Below, one piece after another: positions 61,374 through 64,000 of a stretch of DNA of 64,000 nt. Below the pieces are notes generated by a model, which worked only from the letters and a program-made list of their open reading frames with translations, made no database searches and was not told the origin of the DNA. Every line of letters begins with the position of its first letter. The stretch's first letter is position 1. The DNA comes from Halostella salina. Its GTDB lineage: Archaea; Halobacteriota; Halobacteria; Halobacteriales; Natronoarchaeaceae. The position numbers and the translations under genes were made by a program. The stretch is from the NCBI RefSeq assembly GCF_003675855.1, contig NZ_RCIH01000003.1, positions 1 to 64,000 on the forward strand, read 5' to 3'.

Positions 61374-61843
61374 AGTTCGACGCCGCTCGGAATGAGGCTG
61401 TGCTGTCTGAGCAGGTTCCCCTCGCTGTTGTACACGAGGAAGGTTCGCTTGTCGTAGACGACCAGTTCCTCGCCGTCGACGTGGATGCGCACCTCGTACC
61501 GCCCGTCGTCGTCGGCCGCCTCCTCGCCGTAGCGCCGCGCGGCGCGGATGAAGGCGAGCACGTCGTCGGCGTCCTCGTTCAGTTCGAGGATGAAATCACC
61601 GGTGACCCGGTTCGTGACGCTCACGACGCCCGTCGCGTCCGGGTCGTCCAGCGGCGACTGGAGTCGGAACGCCACGTCCGTTCCGTCCGCGTCGAGGAAC
61701 TCGTCGTCCGTCCCGGTGAGTCCCTCCCGGAGGGTAGACGCCGGGCCGTCGAAGTCGATCCGTACTGTCGGCTTCGCGGGGTCCCCGCCCTCGTCCACCC
61801 AGCCAACGTCGCTCACGTCTAGCGTAAAGTAGTCGCGCCTCAT
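61370..61843 (-). CDS. Conserved haloarchaeal protein, DUF5793-like
   Basis: A 157-residue protein with the characteristic opening MRRDYFTLDVSDVGWVDEGG and closing YDKRTFLVYNSEGNLLRQHS then LIPSGVEL. Beta-rich, no signal or helix. Family recalled as haloarchaea-only, function unknown. TTCATACC near 61874 is about 28 nt upstream, so leaderless. Divergent from the pilus ATPase gene across a 209-base intergenic region that contains a TTTTAAG box near 61982. Confidence 0.8.
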   Translation of the reverse strand: MRRDYFTLDVSDVGWVDEGGDPAKPTVRIDFDGPASTLREGLTGTDDEFLDADGTDVAFRLQSPLDDPDATGVVSVTNRVTGDFILELNEDADDVLAFIRAARRYGEEAADDDGRYEVRIHVDGEELVVYDKRTFLVYNSEGNLLRQHSLIPSGVEL

Positions 61844-61980
61844 TCCCTGTCCGATGGTACGTTCTCGCCGGGTATGAACGTAACGCCCGAGGCGGGCCGT
61901 CCGAGACGGTCGCAACTTCGGTGGTTCCCCGGCCCCTGACACCGGTCACGACGGACGTGGCAGCCGCGAGTGGCCGTCCA

Positions 61981-61987
61981 TTTTAAG
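61981..61987 (+). promoter_or_regulatory. TATA-like box of the pilus ATPase operon
   Basis: TTTTAAG, predicted start about 62010, leaving a leader near 40 nt before the ATG at 62053; longer than the leaderless neighbours. Confidence 0.45.
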
Positions 61988-62052
61988 TCACGCCGACCTA
62001 ACATCCGACAAGTGACTCCTATCGGTACAGTGCGCCGTTCAGGTGGTGGCTG

Positions 62053-63858
62053 ATGGCGGGGGACCCGGACGACCGACGGGCTGGCGCGTCGGAGGGCTCG
62101 GCCGACGACCAGCCGTCCGCCGCCCCGGCGGACGACCCGACAGCCGGCGACGGCCCACGCGACGACGGCGACACCAGGCCCGCGGAGCCGGGCGGGCTCG
62201 ACAGCGGCGTGTCGAACCCGACCACGACCGGGGACCGGCCCGAACTGTCGACGTTCGACGCGCTACGGCGACGGATCCGCCGCACCGTCGAGATGCTCCG
62301 CGGGTCGACGGTCGACCCGGAGAACTACGACCCCTCGCGGCACGGCCATCTGGTCACCTTCGACGGGCTGGACGGCCACGAGGAGGTCGAGCGCTACTGG
62401 GTGAACGCCCCCTTCGCGTTCGTGTCGATACTGTTCGACGAGGCGGCGAACAAGCACCTGTACCACGTCGTCGAGCCGGAACTGGACGCCGACGAGTACG
62501 CGCTGCTGTCGGCGCTGTTCGAGGACATCCGCGATCCGCTGATCTACCGGCAGGACGTCGACGAGGAGAACGTGGAGTCGGTGCTCGCCGAGGAGCTTCG
62601 GGAACACCTCGAACGCTACGGCGCGGAGGTCGACATGCGGACGTTCCACACGCTGTTTTACTACCTCCACCGGGCGTTCCGCGGGTTCAACAAGATCGAC
62701 CCGATCATGCAGGACCCCCACATCGAGGACATCTCCTGTGACGGCTACGACCTGCCGATCTTCGTCTATCACGACGAGTACACCGACATCGAGACGAACG
62801 TCTCCTTCCAGCGCAACGAACTGGACAACTTCGTCGTCCGTCTCGCCCAGCACTCCGGCCGCCACATCTCCATCGGCGACCCGATGGTCGAGACGACGCT
62901 CCCGGACGGGAGCCGCGCCGAGCTCGCGCTCGGCGAGGAGGTGACCCCTCGCGGCTCGGCCTTCACCATCCGGAAGTACTCCGACGAGCCGTTCACGCCG
63001 GTCGACCTGCTGGAGTACGGCACGTTCAGCGTCGACCAGATGGCGTACCTCTGGCTGGCGATCGAGAACAACAAGAGCCTCGTGTTCGCCGGCGGGACGG
63101 CGTCCGGCAAGACCACGTCGATGAACGCCATCTCGATGTTCATCCCGCCGCGCTCGAAGGTGCTGACCATCGAGGACACGCGCGAACTGACGCTGTACCA
63201 CGACAACTGGCTCTCCAGCGTCACCCGTGACCGCCTCGCCGAGGGCAACGACATCACGATGTACGACCTCCTGCGCTCCGCGCTGCGCCACCGCCCCGAG
63301 TACATCGTCGTCGGCGAGGTCCGCGGGGAGGAGGCGATCACGCTGTTCCAGGCGATGAACACGGGCCACACGACGTACTCGACGATGCACGCCGACAGCG
63401 TCCGCACCGTCATCAACCGACTGGAGAACGAGCCGATAAACGTCCCGCGGGCGATGGTCCAGAGCCTGGACGTGCTCTGTGTCCAGACGCTCACCCGGTT
63501 CGAGGGCGAGCGCGTGCGCCGCAACAAGACCGTCGCGGAGATCGAGGGGATCGACCAGCGGACCGGCGAACTCGACTACTCGACGGCGTTCTCGTGGAAC
63601 GCGAGCGACGACTCCTTCGACCGCGGCGACAGCCAGCTGCTGGACGAGATCCGCGACGACAACGGCTGGGACCAGTCCGAACTGCTGCGGGAACTCCAGC
63701 GCCGCCGAGACTTCCTCCGCTTCCTCTGGGAGAACGACGTGAGCGACTACCGCCGGTTCACCGCGATGATAAACGAGTACTACTCCGACAAGGAGGCGGC
63801 GATGGATTCGATCGGGGCGGACGACGAGCCGCTCGAACCCGAGCCGGCGACCGACTGA
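62053..63858 (+). CDS. Type II/IV secretion (pilus assembly) ATPase
   Basis: A 601-residue ATPase of the VirB11/PilB/GspE superfamily. The first 70 residues are disordered, acidic. Walker A GGTASGKT (347-354), Asp box LTIEDTRELTLYH, Walker B EYIVVGEVRGEEA and the His box NTGHTTYSTMHADSV are all present. Archaea use such ATPases to assemble type IV pili or similar filaments with a PilC-like core. The stop TGA overlaps the next ATG by one base, matching the usual ATPase-then-membrane-core order. No pilins are visible inside the window. Confidence 0.93.
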   Translation: MAGDPDDRRAGASEGSADDQPSAAPADDPTAGDGPRDDGDTRPAEPGGLDSGVSNPTTTGDRPELSTFDALRRRIRRTVEMLRGSTVDPENYDPSRHGHLVTFDGLDGHEEVERYWVNAPFAFVSILFDEAANKHLYHVVEPELDADEYALLSALFEDIRDPLIYRQDVDEENVESVLAEELREHLERYGAEVDMRTFHTLFYYLHRAFRGFNKIDPIMQDPHIEDISCDGYDLPIFVYHDEYTDIETNVSFQRNELDNFVVRLAQHSGRHISIGDPMVETTLPDGSRAELALGEEVTPRGSAFTIRKYSDEPFTPVDLLEYGTFSVDQMAYLWLAIENNKSLVFAGGTASGKTTSMNAISMFIPPRSKVLTIEDTRELTLYHDNWLSSVTRDRLAEGNDITMYDLLRSALRHRPEYIVVGEVRGEEAITLFQAMNTGHTTYSTMHADSVRTVINRLENEPINVPRAMVQSLDVLCVQTLTRFEGERVRRNKTVAEIEGIDQRTGELDYSTAFSWNASDDSFDRGDSQLLDEIRDDNGWDQSELLRELQRRRDFLRFLWENDVSDYRRFTAMINEYYSDKEAAMDSIGADDEPLEPEPATD

Positions 63859-64000
63859 TGGCGCTCGTCAACTACCTCCCGCTGGTCGTCGCCGTCGCCG
63901 TCCTGCTGCCGGTGGCGCTTGCGCCGGTCAGCACCCGGGCGGACCGCGTCGTCACCCGGTTCGCGATGGTCGTGTTCGGCGAGTACGTCAGCGACGTGGG
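63858..64000 (+). CDS. Pilus/secretion membrane core protein (PilC/TadC-like), partial
   Basis: The window ends 47 codons into this gene. The visible N-terminus, MALVNYLPLVVAVAVLLPVA, is a hydrophobic segment followed by a cytoplasmic stretch STRADRVVTRFAMVVFGEYV. Position directly behind the ATPase with a TGATG overlap, and one membrane segment at once, point to the TadC/PilC-like membrane platform. The family call rests on gene order. Confidence 0.6.
   Translation, partial: MALVNYLPLVVAVAVLLPVALAPVSTRADRVVTRFAMVVFGEYVSDV

Noticed and set aside
1..64000. CRISPR arrays, rRNA operons, complete insertion sequences or prophage
   Set aside because: No regularly spaced direct repeats, no rRNA-like segments, no transposase, integrase or phage structural gene motifs were recognised in any frame. 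Only a hairpin at 85-104 is reminiscent of an IS200/IS605 end.

Overview
The window is a high-GC chromosomal segment of a haloarchaeon (class Halobacteria). The evidence is the strongly acidic proteome (Asp/Glu-rich, Lys-poor), many haloarchaea-specific families (UPF0179, amphi-Trp, TbsP/DUF5821, PGF-CTERM surface anchoring, halocyanin-type domains), archaeal information genes (GatE, FEN-1, TrmJ-type methylase) and promoters with a TATA-like box about 25-30 nt before the start codon, the geometry of leaderless transcripts. I see no rRNA, CRISPR array, complete insertion sequence or prophage. Gene density is high and the content is mostly core haloarchaeal.

Layout. 161-8281 (minus): YjbQ-type enzyme, then a four-gene unit of two PrkA-type kinases, a DUF444 vWA protein and SpoVR, behind a long leader (8282-8861). 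8862-13565: small conserved proteins, an aspartoacylase-like enzyme, a DUF309 protein, then a scar where a HAD hydrolase and a four-helix-bundle Cys-rich (DUF326) gene run head-on into each other and both lose their ends. 13772-13855: tRNA-Leu(CAA). 13961-19698: an unusual peptide-binding protein carrying two cupredoxin domains and a PGF-CTERM anchor, a YprB-like exonuclease, Lrp regulator and DUF63 membrane protein. 19624-24815 (minus): a co-directional array of CHAT-family (caspase-like) protein, TbsP-like regulator, SagD/YcaO-like protein with its own Cys4 site, and a YgiT-like zinc finger; this is the most promising candidate for an undescribed system. 24955-27244: glyA and folD (one-carbon metabolism). 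28077-29730: small proteins, a possible frameshifted gene, a candidate two-hairpin RNA and a PadR regulator. 29859-42504: MgtC/DUF4010 membrane protein, class III and class V aminotransferases, MutY, AIM24-like protein, FMN reductase, a YIP1-like protein with a coupled mini-ORF, a methyltransferase, haem-copper oxidase subunit I, TrmJ and a VOC dioxygenase-like protein. 42597-49361: gatE, a bPH2-domain membrane protein pair, a GNAT-zinc ribbon fusion, a small zinc finger and fumC. 49622-54041: a complete carbohydrate ABC importer operon (Tat lipoprotein, two permeases, ATPase). 54038-61843: FEN-1, cold-shock protein, MATE exporter, GNAT, two RecA/KaiC-like proteins, cytidine deaminase, phosphohexomutase. 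62053-64000: the start of a type IV pilus-like ATPase/membrane-core operon, cut by the window edge.

Several convergent pairs share their stop codons on palindromic CTAG or CTATAG. Family names are from recognition of motifs in the translated sequence; no database search was run.
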